From the IMG/VR virus record IMGVR_UViG_3300020463_002739, positions 1 through 58,694 of that record: DNA of 58,694 bases; one strand, written 5' to 3'. The translations under genes and the position numbers were made by a program. The notes under the pieces were generated by a model. It was not told the origin of the DNA and ran no database searches. It saw only the letters and a list, made by a program, of their open reading frames with translations. The DNA comes from a virus. Positions 26,505-36,529 of the stretch are shown one piece after another (within the stretch, counting starts at the first letter, position 1; each line of letters starts with the position of its first letter).

Positions 26505-29500
26505 TAATAAATAAAGTTTATCATTTGGCAGATTTACATATTCGTAATCTCCAAAGACACAAAGAATATAAAATTATATTCAAAAAGTTTTTAAAACAAG
26601 TTAAAGAAGATAAGATAGAAGATTCTATCATTTATATCGCTGGTGATATTGCTCATGCCAAAACAGAGATGTCACCTGAACTCGTACAAGAAATCAGTTG
26701 GTTTCTTACCGAGTGCTCTAAACTTAGAGAAACTGTATTGATTACAGGTAATCACGATTGTAACTTAAATAACTCACACAGACTAGATGTACTCACACCT
26801 ATTATCGAAAATCTTAACAACGATAGAATTCATTATCTTCGTGATACTGGTATCTATAATATCTATAACCTTACTTTTGTTGTCTACTCTATATTGGATG
26901 ACAAGGAAAATTGGCCTAAAGGAGATACCATTGATGGAGAGAATACAATATGTCTTTTTCATGGACCGGTAAACAAGGCACAAACTGATATTGGATACAC
27001 CGTATCATCTAACTCATTTACTGTAGATATGTTTGATGGGTTCGATATGGTTATGTTAGGAGATATCCACAAAAGACAAACTTTTGGAAAAGGATACGAA
27101 CATATTGCATATGCAGGTTCTATGATTCAACAAAATCATGGAGAACTCCTTGAGAATCATGGATATTTGTTATGGGATATTACAACACGAACTTTTACTG
27201 AACATCATCTTCACAACGATTATGGGTTCTTAACTGTTGATGTAGTAAAAGGAAAAATACCTCAATGGGTTTATGATGAAGTTGGTACGAAACTTCCTAA
27301 ACATCCAAGATTAAGATTAAGGTTTACTCAAACAGAGGCAGCTGATATGAAACGAAAAATAACTGAACTCAAAAAGTTATTTAAAGTTCAAGAGGTTACT
27401 GTTACAAGAACCGATACAATCGGACAACTTAAAACAAATCAAAAGGTAAATAAAAACATTGTTGGTAATGTCAAGGATGAAACCTTCCAAAACCAACTTA
27501 TCAGAGATTACTTAGAAAGACAGTATCTATTAGAAGATGAGGAACTAAATAAGATTACAGAACTAAATACAGAATTAAACTCTCGTATTAATCAAGATGA
27601 CTTAGCAGAGAACATTCTATGGACACCTAAAGATTTTGAGTTCTCTAATATGTTCTCGTATGGTGAAAACAACTTAGTAAGGTTTGATAGAGCACAAGGT
27701 ATCATTGGTATCTTCGCTCCTAACGCAAGTGGTAAATCATCACTCTTCGATGCACTCTGTTTCTGTATCTATGATAGAACAAGTAGAACTGCCATCTCTA
27801 AAAACATTTTAAACAATCGTAGAGATAACTTCTATTGTAAGTTTAACTTTGAGATAGATGGAGTTGACTTCTTCATTGAGAGACGTGCTAAATGGACAAG
27901 GAAGGGTACTAACCTTAAAGTTGATGTAAGCTTTTGGAAAGTAGATGGTGGAGTAACTCAATCACTTAATGGTGAACAACGAAGAGAAACTAACAAGAAC
28001 ATTGAGAAGTATCTTGGTAAGTTCGAGGATTTTGTACTAACTACTCTTTCACTACAAGGAAACAACGCACTCTTTATTGATAAATCACAATCGGAAAGAA
28101 AAGAAATACTTTCACAATTTATTGGAGTAGATATCTTTGATAAACTCTACCAAAGTGCAGCAGATGAGAATAGGGATAATGCAACACTTATCAGAAAGTT
28201 CAAGTCTGACGATTTTACGACGCGACTCGCACAAATCGAAACAGATTTAAAGGAGGTTAAACAAGAGTACAAACTTTTAGATATAGAACAAGAATCATCT
28301 GTAAAGAAAGAAGATGATTTACAAAATCAAATTGTAAGATTAAATGAGAAGATTGTAAAGTTAAATGCAGATAGTGGTGTATCTATTGAAGAGTTAGAAA
28401 AAAGATTAAAAATTTTACAAAAGAAGAAGGAAGATAGCACCTCTCAAAAAGATTCTATACAAGATAGAATAAGTCATAGAGAAGATATACAACTTGAATT
28501 AGAAGAAATACTTGATAAATTTGATGAAGAAGATTTAGAAAAAAGTATTGGTATTTTAAATCTAAAAAAGATAAAATTATCTGATGTAGAATCTGATATC
28601 GAAAAGGTAAATATAAAATTAGAATCTCTCTACGAAAGAAAAGACCATTTAGATTCTCACAAATACAACGAGGATTGTGATATTTGTATGGAAAATTCAC
28701 AAACTATTTTAGAAACAAAAGAAAAAGTAGAATCTGAAATAAAAAAGAATCAATCAGAACTTCAAGGTTTTGAAAAAGAAAAATTAGAATTTAATCTTGA
28801 AATAGATTCTTTAAAAGGTTACGAAAAAGAATGGAAAAACTTTCAAGAGGCTAAACAAAAAGAAGATAAGATTGATAGAGAGATATCTCAACTTATTAAC
28901 AAGTTATCAACAACTGAAACTGAAGAATACAAGTTTGTAACCCAAATAGCACAGCAAGAACAACTTATTGAGGAATATTATAAGAACGAAAAACAAATTA
29001 AGAAAAACAAAGAAATCCGAGATGAAATCGTAGATGTTCGTTCTGATTTAGATAAAGTAAAACAGATTATCAAAAACAATAACGCAGAGATTCTTTCACT
29101 TAATGGTAAAATATCTGCACTTCAAAATCAAAAAGAAACTATTGAAGATAGAATTCAAGAAGTTAAAGATTTAGAAGAACAATCAAAATTATATCAGTTT
29201 TACTTAAATGCACTTTCAAAAGATGGTGTATCTTATGAGTTGATTGAAAAATCATTACCGATGATTGAAGGTGAGGTAAATAACATTTTAGGACAAATTG
29301 TAGATTTCGGTATGCAGTTAGAGATTGATGGTAAGAACATCAATGCGTATCTTGTATATGGAGACCAAAGATGGAGTTTAGAAATGTGTAGTGGTATGGA
29401 AAGATTTATTAGTGGTTTAGCAATCCGAGTTGCTCTAATCAATGTATGTAATCTACCACGACCTAATTTCCTTGTGATAGATGAAGGATTTGGTACATTA

Positions 29501-29659
29501 GATAGTGAGAACCTACAATCCTTATTTATGTTGTTTACATATCTTAAAACACAATTTGACTTTGTAATGATTATATCTCACATTGATTCCATGCGAGATG
29601 TTGTAGATGGATTAGTTGAAATTAAAAAAGATAATGGATTCTCAAATGTTAAGTATTAA
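26501..29659 (+). CDS. 47-46: fused recombination nuclease gp47-gp46 (Mre11/SbcD plus Rad50/SbcC)
   Basis: This 1052-residue protein joins two subunits that are separate genes in T4 and bacteria. Residues 1 to about 340 are the calcineurin-like nuclease, with HLADLHIR (8-15), GDIAHAK (48-54), GNHD (83-86), LFHGPV and LGDIHKRQ. Residues about 375-1052 are the SMC-like ATPase: Walker A with K412 (NASGKSS), a long coiled coil, the zinc hook CDIC (C726, C729), the signature SGMERFISGLA and Walker B LVIDEG (D994, E995). The pair resects DNA ends for recombination-dependent replication. All catalytic motifs of both parts are present, so the fusion is probably active. The ATG overlaps the previous stop (ATGA). 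Confidence 0.93.
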   Translation: MIINKVYHLADLHIRNLQRHKEYKIIFKKFLKQVKEDKIEDSIIYIAGDIAHAKTEMSPELVQEISWFLTECSKLRETVLITGNHDCNLNNSHRLDVLTPIIENLNNDRIHYLRDTGIYNIYNLTFVVYSILDDKENWPKGDTIDGENTICLFHGPVNKAQTDIGYTVSSNSFTVDMFDGFDMVMLGDIHKRQTFGKGYEHIAYAGSMIQQNHGELLENHGYLLWDITTRTFTEHHLHNDYGFLTVDVVKGKIPQWVYDEVGTKLPKHPRLRLRFTQTEAADMKRKITELKKLFKVQEVTVTRTDTIGQLKTNQKVNKNIVGNVKDETFQNQLIRDYLERQYLLEDEELNKITELNTELNSRINQDDLAENILWTPKDFEFSNMFSYGENNLVRFDRAQGIIGIFAPNASGKSSLFDALCFCIYDRTSRTAISKNILNNRRDNFYCKFNFEIDGVDFFIERRAKWTRKGTNLKVDVSFWKVDGGVTQSLNGEQRRETNKNIEKYLGKFEDFVLTTLSLQGNNALFIDKSQSERKEILSQFIGVDIFDKLYQSAADENRDNATLIRKFKSDDFTTRLAQIETDLKEVKQEYKLLDIEQESSVKKEDDLQNQIVRLNEKIVKLNADSGVSIEELEKRLKILQKKKEDSTSQKDSIQDRISHREDIQLELEEILDKFDEEDLEKSIGILNLKKIKLSDVESDIEKVNIKLESLYERKDHLDSHKYNEDCDICMENSQTILETKEKVESEIKKNQSELQGFEKEKLEFNLEIDSLKGYEKEWKNFQEAKQKEDKIDREISQLINKLSTTETEEYKFVTQIAQQEQLIEEYYKNEKQIKKNKEIRDEIVDVRSDLDKVKQIIKNNNAEILSLNGKISALQNQKETIEDRIQEVKDLEEQSKLYQFYLNALSKDGVSYELIEKSLPMIEGEVNNILGQIVDFGMQLEIDGKNINAYLVYGDQRWSLEMCSGMERFISGLAIRVALINVCNLPRPNFLVIDEGFGTLDSENLQSLFMLFTYLKTQFDFVMIISHIDSMRDVVDGLVEIKKDNGFSNVKY

Positions 29660-29810
29660 CTCTTAAAACATTTGTTGGAGGTTTTGCAGAAACTTTTTCT
29701 TTAATTAACTTTTCAATCAATCCACTTTTACTATAACCATTGTCCGCACAATAATCACTTAGTAATTTAAGTGTTTCTTTCCTTATTTGTATAGTAGAAT
29801 ATTTTCCCAT
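29649..29810 (-). CDS. ribbon-helix-helix DNA-binding protein
   Basis: This 53-residue protein is encoded on the minus strand, the only such gene found. It begins MGKYSTIQIRKETLKLLSDY, with the beta-strand motif STIQIRKET typical of Arc/CopG/MetJ repressors, followed by two helices (LKLLSDYCADNG and SGLIEKLIKEKV). RHH proteins are dimeric repressors. Its 3' end overlaps the fused nuclease gene by 11 bases, and its upstream side faces the tail-fibre promoter. It may regulate that divergent region or itself. A partial copy of the late box (ATATTTATTCTA, minus strand, 29820-29831) lies before it. Confidence 0.75.
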   Translation of the reverse strand: MGKYSTIQIRKETLKLLSDYCADNGYSKSGLIEKLIKEKVSAKPPTNVLRVNT

Positions 29811-29850
29811 AGATTTCTATAGAATAAATATAAAGATATTATTTTTGTTT

Positions 29851-29862
29851 ATATTTATATCC
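29851..29862 (+). promoter_or_regulatory. candidate late promoter abutting the tail-fibre start, ATATTTATATCC
   Basis: The first 10 bases match the box. It ends only 2 bases before the ATG at 29865. If transcription starts about 5-7 bases after the box, as in T4 late promoters, the fibre mRNA would be leaderless. It lies in the intergenic region shared with the minus-strand RHH gene. Confidence 0.5.
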
Positions 29863-29864
29863 AC

Positions 29865-32800
29865 ATGGCTATTATAAAGAAATTTTCACCTTATCAAAAT
29901 TTAAGTGGGTATGGTGTCTTTTTAAAAGATACAAACCCTAACTCAGATTACTTTAGAATTACTGAGCTAGGAGAGAACTTGACTGGTGGTAAGAATGGAT
30001 TCCTCATTGAAGGTTCTGAGTGTTTAAAAGAAACAACAGAAATAAAAATAGAAATATTAGATGTAAATGGAAATCCAGTCTATTTCGAACCAGGTGGAGG
30101 TGCACCAGAATATTTTGAAGGATTATCAAAAGTAGTAGGTGTTTACATTTACGAGGATACTCCAATCGGACTTGGTAAGATAACGATATTAGGTGAACTA
30201 AAAGATTACTTTGATGAAGAAGGAAACAAAATAGATATACCAGATGATTGGAAAGATATCTATAATGTTAAATGGGAAAAACAGCTTAACATAAACAGAA
30301 ACCTTCCAAATGAATCAAGAGTACGATTTTTTAAAAGACCAAAGATATCAATAGAGGAATTATCAAAACCTTTATTTACAAAAACAATCCCAACTATTAC
30401 ACAAACTGGTAGTTTAGAGGGTACACCACAAGTTCCTGCCGAAGGACAGGATTATAGACAATATGCAGGTGGAGTACTTTATAAACTAACAAAAACTTCA
30501 GGTCCGAACTTTACCTCTTCTATTGATGAAAATGTAATATCATTCCCTTCAATCAATTATTTCCCAAATGTTAAAGAAGTGTTAAGTGAAACTGAGGTGT
30601 TGGTTGATACTCCATTTACAAGTTCGACGGGAATAGTACAACCATTCAGTAGTACTACATACACATCATCCTTTGAAAATAATGCGGGTGCAACAGTAGT
30701 AGAATCTGCACTGACTGGTTCATTTGCAAAAATAAAAATTACAAATTTAAAAACATTTGTTGGTGATGTTGCAAGAGTAAAAGTATTTAGAAAATCAAGA
30801 AACGAAACTGGTGATTTTCAATTTGTTCAAGAACAGTTATTAGAATCAACTGAATTACTAAAAGATATAACTACAGCAGCAGATACAGAATTATCTTATG
30901 GTGTATTCGATGATTACAATCTAACAACATATTGGATTAGTGGTTCTTCTACCCATCCAATTACACTTAATAACTCACAATTATTAAATGGTGTAAAGAT
31001 TGATTATGCAGGAAGTGGTACACAATTATTTTATACTTCTGAATCTATTGATTTTGGAAACAATATTGAATATAATCTAAGTTTCAAAACAAAACTAAGT
31101 GGTTCGGTAGATGAATCAAAACAAATCAGAGCATTTTTAAGTTCATCTGCATTCACACAATCCATAGTAACTGTTAGTGGTTCTGCCGATACATTACAAA
31201 AATTTGATGTATCAAAAAATATAATATCAGCAAATTCTGGTAGTGCAAGATTAGTATTTGAAATAAATGGTGATGATTGGTATATATCAAATGTATCTTT
31301 AAGAAACGCACAAGAATCGAGTTTTTCACCAGATGAATTCACATTAGTACAAGAAGTACCGAGAAAGTTAGATACTGAATTTTTTGATTTTAAATTTGAA
31401 TTCTACGATATAAATAACAATTTTATTCCTATCAAAGTAAAAGCAGCAAAAGAGTTTAGTGGAGGTAATTTAACAACAACATCAAATGTTAGATTATTAG
31501 AATTCGAAACTGATAGAACTGCATTTAGATTTTCAAGTGGTTCATTAGGTAATCCACCATTCCAACAATCGAGATTTAAAGTAACATCAAATGGGTTGAC
31601 TGGTTCAATTACATTTGCATCTGCAGCATTCGATAAAGCAGGAACATATATTAACCCATCATCTTACTCTGGGCCATATCCAGGTGGATTAACAACTAAC
31701 AATGTTTTAACTATTTCTTCATTTAGTGGGTCTGATACAAATTATATAGTAGGTTCAATAACCTATACCGCATCTATCGAAGATAAAGAAGAAATAGAAA
31801 CTATAACAAGATTCGAAGATGGTGAACCTGCATCTGCACTTATTGTAACATCAAACCAAAATCAGTTCTTTTATAAAGCAACAGATTTATCAGTTGAACC
31901 AAGTGGACAAGTAATAACGATTCAAGCACAAAGAAAAAACTTAGTATCAGATACTACTACAATCACTGCTAATAGTGGTAGTGGTAAACCTGGCCTTACT
32001 GTAGGTTCAACAACAAATGGTATAACTACATTTACTCTAAATGCATCTGATTATCCATTTGGGACAGGAAACACCACATATGAATTTAGTGGTTCTGATG
32101 AATTTGGTTCTGTATTTACAGATAGAATTTCTGTATCACCAGTCAAAAAATTAGATGGTATTAGTTTTAGTACTACAACAAATAATCAAACATTTAATGC
32201 AACTTCACAGAGTGCAGTATCATCACTAGCGGATAGTAGTGGTTCAGTAACATTTAGAATTGGTTCTGAAACTATTCAACACCAAAATGGATTATCATCA
32301 AATAACAGATTTGATATTGTTGGTATTACTGGTTCTGGTGTAACACCAACAGATACTACTCCAAGTAAAAATGAATATTCAATTTCTGCATTTGGTTCGG
32401 ATAGTGGTTCACTAACAATTAACATAAATTATAAAGATGGTAGTGGAGATGTAACTGAACATCAACAAATAGTAAATTATACAAAAGCAATTGCTGGTAA
32501 TGTGGGTTCAGATGGTGCAGATGGTGCAAGTGGTTCTGATGGTGCACCTGGAGCTGTTGGACCTGGAATAACTTACAGAGGAACATGGACTCTTAATGAA
32601 ACTTATGTTTCTTCATCTTTGAGAAGAGATGTTGTACAAGGTTCTAATGGAGAATATTATTTAGCTAAATCTTCTCATACTGCAAATAACGCTAATCAAA
32701 GACCAATTGATGGTGGTTCATACACAACATATTGGGATGCATTTGGTGCAACATTTAGTTCAGTTGCAACTGATATTTTATTCTCACAAGATGTATACGC

Positions 32801-35513
32801 AAATAGAACAGTAAATGTAGGTTCAAGTGGTTCTGGCTATCCAGTCATAGCATTAAATGCAGATACCTCAAACGCAGGAACAAATCAAAACCCATATATT
32901 GCAATTGGTGGAATTACTGCATATGCTGCATCAGAAGGAATTTATATAGGTAGACATGGTGGTAATAGTAATGTAATGAGTTTAAAGGGTGGTGCATCCG
33001 ATGGATTCCTTACATGGGATGGTAGTAATCTGAATATACAAGGTTCAATCAATATAACAGGTGGAGCAACAGCAGATTCCTTAAGTGCATTAAATGCAGA
33101 AACAAGTTCACTACAAACTGGTGTAACTAATTCTGTACTAAGTGGTTCTGCAGCAGCTTCAACTGCTCAATCAAATGCTCAAACTTTCGCGAGTACCGCA
33201 GCAGGAGATGCAGTAACAAGTGGTTCTTCAGCAGCTTCAACTGCTCAATCAAATGCAATTGCTTCATCAACTACACTTTTGAATACAAGTGCATCTGCTC
33301 TTCAAGGAAACATCGATACCGCTCAAACAACTGCAAATACTGGTGTTTCAAATGCTGCAACTGCTCAATCAACCGCAAATACTGGTGTTTCAAATGCTGC
33401 AACTGCTCAATCAACCGCAAATACGGCTATTGCTTCTGCTGGAGCTAGTGGTTCTGTTGACCCTACAACTGGTAAGTTAATAAAAGCAATATCACCAAGT
33501 GGAGCTGGTTTATTTTTGGGTGCAGACCAACTTGGATATTATGCAGGTGGTGCCTGGACATCATATCTATCAAGTAGTGGGGATTTTGAATTAAGTGGTA
33601 GTACTGGTTTCTTACAATGGAATCAAGGTTCGTCATCATTATTAGTACATGGTAGAATTAGTGGTTCACAAATAGAAGGTGGTTCTCTTGCAGGTAGTAC
33701 TATATCAATAGGTGCAGATGTAAACAATCCAAAATTCAATGTAGATGCTGATGGGAACATGACTTGTCAAGATGCAAATGTATCAGGTTCGATTAAATTA
33801 ACATCTGGTGTTGTAGGATTATGGGAAGCACAAGAATCATCTTCTGGTGGAAAATTTGTATCTGTAAATGATGATTTGATTTTAGACCCGGTCGTACCTG
33901 AAATAATATTCAAAACTGGTTCTGAAACTAAGTTAAGATTAAAACCAGCAGATGAATGGGCATCAACAAGTGGTGGAAATATCTCTATAAATGATATGAA
34001 TGTTTCACAGGCCGGAGGTTCACCACCATTACCAACAAGTTCTACAACCAGTACTTATTTGGTTTATGCAGCTGAAGAAGCACAATCATTAACATCAACA
34101 ACCTATACAATAGACCAAACTGGTACATATGAACTACAAGTCTATACTCCAAGTGCACTTGATATAAGTACACCCTCTTCAACTTCAGGTGGGACTGCTC
34201 AATATCCAAATTATAGTCCATCTTATCAAAATCAAACGCATCCACCATTTGCATTTAGTGGAAGTCCAAAAGCCCATTACTTTTACGTCTATGTGAGAGC
34301 AGTAAATCAATCAACAAGTGCTACAACTGATGTTTTAGTAAGTAGTGGTAATCGTCGTGGTGCCTATACAACAACTCAAACTTGGCAAGCTGTCTCGGCT
34401 GGATATGGATTACAATGGCAATCAAATTCTGGAACATACTATGCATCAAGTGATAGTGGTATAGTTTCATCAAATAGTCAAAAAACAGTTAATATAACAT
34501 TGGCTGCAGGAACTTATAAATTTCAGTATTATATAAAAATAGGTGCTTCAAGTGGGTTATATACTAATTATGATTCTTCTGGTAACGCCACAAATTATTA
34601 TCAAACAACAACTCCGAGTTCTGCAACATACACACTTACATCAACAAATCAGTATATGACTATCGTTATACCAACGAATGTTGTTGAATTAACTTCAAAA
34701 GGATTACAGGTTTTAAATGATTCAACAAAATATGTTCAGATTGAAAGACAGGGTAGTGGATGGGGGTCTCAACCAGTACTTATCAATGTAAAAGGTGGAA
34801 AAATAGATATTAATGGTGATAACACTTCAACTCAAGCAGATTTAGAAGCAAAATATGGATACTTTGCAACTTCTTCGATAAACATATTAATGCTAAATTA
34901 TAATAGTTCTCAAACGACACTTGGGAATCTTCGAAGTACTATTTACGCAGCAGGAGATTTTGACCCTGCATATAGTAGTACTGGTAACTCAACTCGCGAT
35001 ATGGGTAATACAAGTAGATGGTGGGATGAGATATACGCAGATAACTTTAACAACGAATCTGATGAAAGAATTAAAGAAAATATTAGTGGTTCAGAACTTG
35101 GATTAGATTTTATAAATTCATTAAGACCAGTACAATATAACTTTAAACAAAGTAGTAAGAAAAGAACCAGATACGGTCTTATTGCTCAAGAAGTTTCGGC
35201 ATCTCTTGGTCAATTTGGAAAAACTACTCAAAATTTTAAAGGATTAAATACAGGTTCAAGTAAAATTGCTGGTATAGAAAGTAAATTTAACAAACCAATT
35301 TCTGAAATAGTATCGAGTGGTTCACACTACTTACACACAGATTTAGAAGGAACTGGTTCAGGAGAAATAACACAAGAGTGGGTTGATAATGAAATTAGTT
35401 CATCTATATGGACACTAACTTACAATGAATTTATATCACCTTTAATTAAATCAGTACAAGAGTTATCTGCAAAGGTAACACAATTAGAAAATCAAATAAG
35501 TGGTTCTGAGTGA
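29865..35513 (+). CDS. tail fibre with C-terminal S74 chaperone
   Basis: This 1882-residue fibre begins with an attachment-type N-terminus (IIKKFSPYQNLSGYGVFLKD). Long S/T/G-rich beta regions follow, then a seven-triplet collagen-like stretch (near residues 881-901) and a Trp/Tyr-rich module (YRGTWTLNETYVSS) that looks like a chitin-binding type 3 fold. Next come Ala/Ser/Gln repeats with heptad character around residues 1080-1195, and receptor-binding-like beta structure. The end is an intramolecular chaperone of peptidase S74 type: SDERIKENISG from S1732, then RTRYGLIAQEVSASLGQ. In this family the chaperone trimerises the fibre and cleaves itself off. Host recognition is the likely role. The next gene, a glycosyltransferase, overlaps the stop (GTGA). 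Confidence 0.88.
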   Translation: MAIIKKFSPYQNLSGYGVFLKDTNPNSDYFRITELGENLTGGKNGFLIEGSECLKETTEIKIEILDVNGNPVYFEPGGGAPEYFEGLSKVVGVYIYEDTPIGLGKITILGELKDYFDEEGNKIDIPDDWKDIYNVKWEKQLNINRNLPNESRVRFFKRPKISIEELSKPLFTKTIPTITQTGSLEGTPQVPAEGQDYRQYAGGVLYKLTKTSGPNFTSSIDENVISFPSINYFPNVKEVLSETEVLVDTPFTSSTGIVQPFSSTTYTSSFENNAGATVVESALTGSFAKIKITNLKTFVGDVARVKVFRKSRNETGDFQFVQEQLLESTELLKDITTAADTELSYGVFDDYNLTTYWISGSSTHPITLNNSQLLNGVKIDYAGSGTQLFYTSESIDFGNNIEYNLSFKTKLSGSVDESKQIRAFLSSSAFTQSIVTVSGSADTLQKFDVSKNIISANSGSARLVFEINGDDWYISNVSLRNAQESSFSPDEFTLVQEVPRKLDTEFFDFKFEFYDINNNFIPIKVKAAKEFSGGNLTTTSNVRLLEFETDRTAFRFSSGSLGNPPFQQSRFKVTSNGLTGSITFASAAFDKAGTYINPSSYSGPYPGGLTTNNVLTISSFSGSDTNYIVGSITYTASIEDKEEIETITRFEDGEPASALIVTSNQNQFFYKATDLSVEPSGQVITIQAQRKNLVSDTTTITANSGSGKPGLTVGSTTNGITTFTLNASDYPFGTGNTTYEFSGSDEFGSVFTDRISVSPVKKLDGISFSTTTNNQTFNATSQSAVSSLADSSGSVTFRIGSETIQHQNGLSSNNRFDIVGITGSGVTPTDTTPSKNEYSISAFGSDSGSLTININYKDGSGDVTEHQQIVNYTKAIAGNVGSDGADGASGSDGAPGAVGPGITYRGTWTLNETYVSSSLRRDVVQGSNGEYYLAKSSHTANNANQRPIDGGSYTTYWDAFGATFSSVATDILFSQDVYANRTVNVGSSGSGYPVIALNADTSNAGTNQNPYIAIGGITAYAASEGIYIGRHGGNSNVMSLKGGASDGFLTWDGSNLNIQGSINITGGATADSLSALNAETSSLQTGVTNSVLSGSAAASTAQSNAQTFASTAAGDAVTSGSSAASTAQSNAIASSTTLLNTSASALQGNIDTAQTTANTGVSNAATAQSTANTGVSNAATAQSTANTAIASAGASGSVDPTTGKLIKAISPSGAGLFLGADQLGYYAGGAWTSYLSSSGDFELSGSTGFLQWNQGSSSLLVHGRISGSQIEGGSLAGSTISIGADVNNPKFNVDADGNMTCQDANVSGSIKLTSGVVGLWEAQESSSGGKFVSVNDDLILDPVVPEIIFKTGSETKLRLKPADEWASTSGGNISINDMNVSQAGGSPPLPTSSTTSTYLVYAAEEAQSLTSTTYTIDQTGTYELQVYTPSALDISTPSSTSGGTAQYPNYSPSYQNQTHPPFAFSGSPKAHYFYVYVRAVNQSTSATTDVLVSSGNRRGAYTTTQTWQAVSAGYGLQWQSNSGTYYASSDSGIVSSNSQKTVNITLAAGTYKFQYYIKIGASSGLYTNYDSSGNATNYYQTTTPSSATYTLTSTNQYMTIVIPTNVVELTSKGLQVLNDSTKYVQIERQGSGWGSQPVLINVKGGKIDINGDNTSTQADLEAKYGYFATSSINILMLNYNSSQTTLGNLRSTIYAAGDFDPAYSSTGNSTRDMGNTSRWWDEIYADNFNNESDERIKENISGSELGLDFINSLRPVQYNFKQSSKKRTRYGLIAQEVSASLGQFGKTTQNFKGLNTGSSKIAGIESKFNKPISEIVSSGSHYLHTDLEGTGSGEITQEWVDNEISSSIWTLTYNEFISPLIKSVQELSAKVTQLENQISGSE
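32505..32567 (+). repeat. collagen-like G-X-Y stretch in the tail fibre
   Basis: Seven consecutive Gly-X-Y triplets (GSD, GAD, GAS, GSD, GAP, GAV, GPG) are typical of a triple-helical hinge in phage fibres. Confidence 0.85.
33333..33416 (+). repeat. tandem 42-bp repeat (2 copies) in the tail fibre
   Basis: Two copies (33333-33374 and 33375-33416) appear identical and encode the 14-residue unit ANTGVSNAATAQST. Related Ala/Ser/Gln segments lie just upstream. Identical copies suggest recent duplication in the fibre stalk. Confidence 0.85.
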
Positions 35514-36502
35514 AAATATTAGTAACAACAGGTTGTGGTAACATAATACAAGGTGGAGCAGATATATGGGTCAATCACTTTATTGATTTAGTTCTACCAA
35601 AACTCAAAGATGATTATTTTATATTTGTAGATGGAAAAAAGCCAGTAGGTTGGGAATCTGATATAAAAAATATTCACTTTCATGGAGATGATTCTAAACG
35701 CTCTAAAGAACTTTTAGAGGAGTGTGATGAAATACACTTCTTACACGCAAACTATCACAAGAGAGAACACTTATGGGAACATAAGGATAAGTGGGGAATT
35801 ATATTTGTACATGCATATTTACCTGATATGTTAAAGTATGGTGATTCAATAAAACAATTTAACACAAATGTAAATGAAGATGATTTCTTAGAATTACTAC
35901 ATCATTGTAAAAAAAGAATTTGGATAGGAAATAACGATTCTCAACTTTTTGAGGATTTTCCTAAAGAAACTTATACTGTAACAAATTTTTATCAATTCAA
36001 ACAAAATGCATTACCAAATGTTAAAAATTCAAAAATAGGATTTACATCTCGAATAGAATCAAGAAAAAATATTCACTATTTAAATGGATTTGATGGTGTT
36101 GTATTATCAAATCAATACGATTGGAAAAATATTACTGAAAACTCTGATTATGATTTTAGTAAATATAAATTTTATCAATGGGATATAAATATACTTGAAC
36201 CATTTATGAAATTAAATTGGGGGATTTCACATTCCTGTCACACTAATGAACCATTTGGATATTCAATCTTTCAAGCAATTGATTGGGGTAAGTTACCAAT
36301 CATTCACGAGGATTGGGGAAAAGAATGTGATTACAAATATCGTGCAAAAAATTTAGTAAGTTTTAAATTTGCTTACAACGAAATTCTTGGGGATACAAGA
36401 ATGAAACACTTAAAAGAGTTTATGAAACTAAAATCGTATATGAAAAAGTTTGATAACAAAGAAAAGTGGGCAAAGAAAATTTCTGTTTTCTTTAATTCTT
36501 AA
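35510..36502 (+). CDS. GT-B-fold glycosyltransferase
   Basis: This 330-residue protein begins at GTG 35510 (MKILVTTGCGNIIQGGADIW), overlapping the fibre stop. It has an N-terminal Rossmann-like half with the acceptor-type segment QGGADIWV. The C-terminal half carries GFTSRIESRKNIHYLNGF and the EPFGYSIFQAIDWGKLPII motif. The second motif corresponds to the E-x7-E nucleotide-sugar site of GT4-like enzymes, although the second Glu is not evident. It should transfer a sugar from a nucleotide donor. It leads the glycan cluster and is coupled to the tail-fibre gene, which hints that the fibre may be one target. Confidence 0.7.
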   Translation: MKILVTTGCGNIIQGGADIWVNHFIDLVLPKLKDDYFIFVDGKKPVGWESDIKNIHFHGDDSKRSKELLEECDEIHFLHANYHKREHLWEHKDKWGIIFVHAYLPDMLKYGDSIKQFNTNVNEDDFLELLHHCKKRIWIGNNDSQLFEDFPKETYTVTNFYQFKQNALPNVKNSKIGFTSRIESRKNIHYLNGFDGVVLSNQYDWKNITENSDYDFSKYKFYQWDINILEPFMKLNWGISHSCHTNEPFGYSIFQAIDWGKLPIIHEDWGKECDYKYRAKNLVSFKFAYNEILGDTRMKHLKEFMKLKSYMKKFDNKEKWAKKISVFFNS

Positions 36503-36505
36503 TAT

Positions 36506-36517
36506 ATATGTATATAC
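36506..36517 (+). promoter_or_regulatory. possible late promoter, one mismatch to the box
   Basis: ATATGTATATAC differs from ATATTTATATAC at one base. It sits in the 27-base gap before the methyltransferase ATG at 36530, the only sizeable gap in this part of the cluster. Confidence 0.4.
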
Positions 36518-36529
36518 GATTATTGTTAC

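Noticed and set aside
33289-33480. A plus-strand frame of leucine/glutamine repeats
   Set aside because: It is the shifted reading of the Ala/Ser/Gln repeats in the tail fibre and has no ribosome site.
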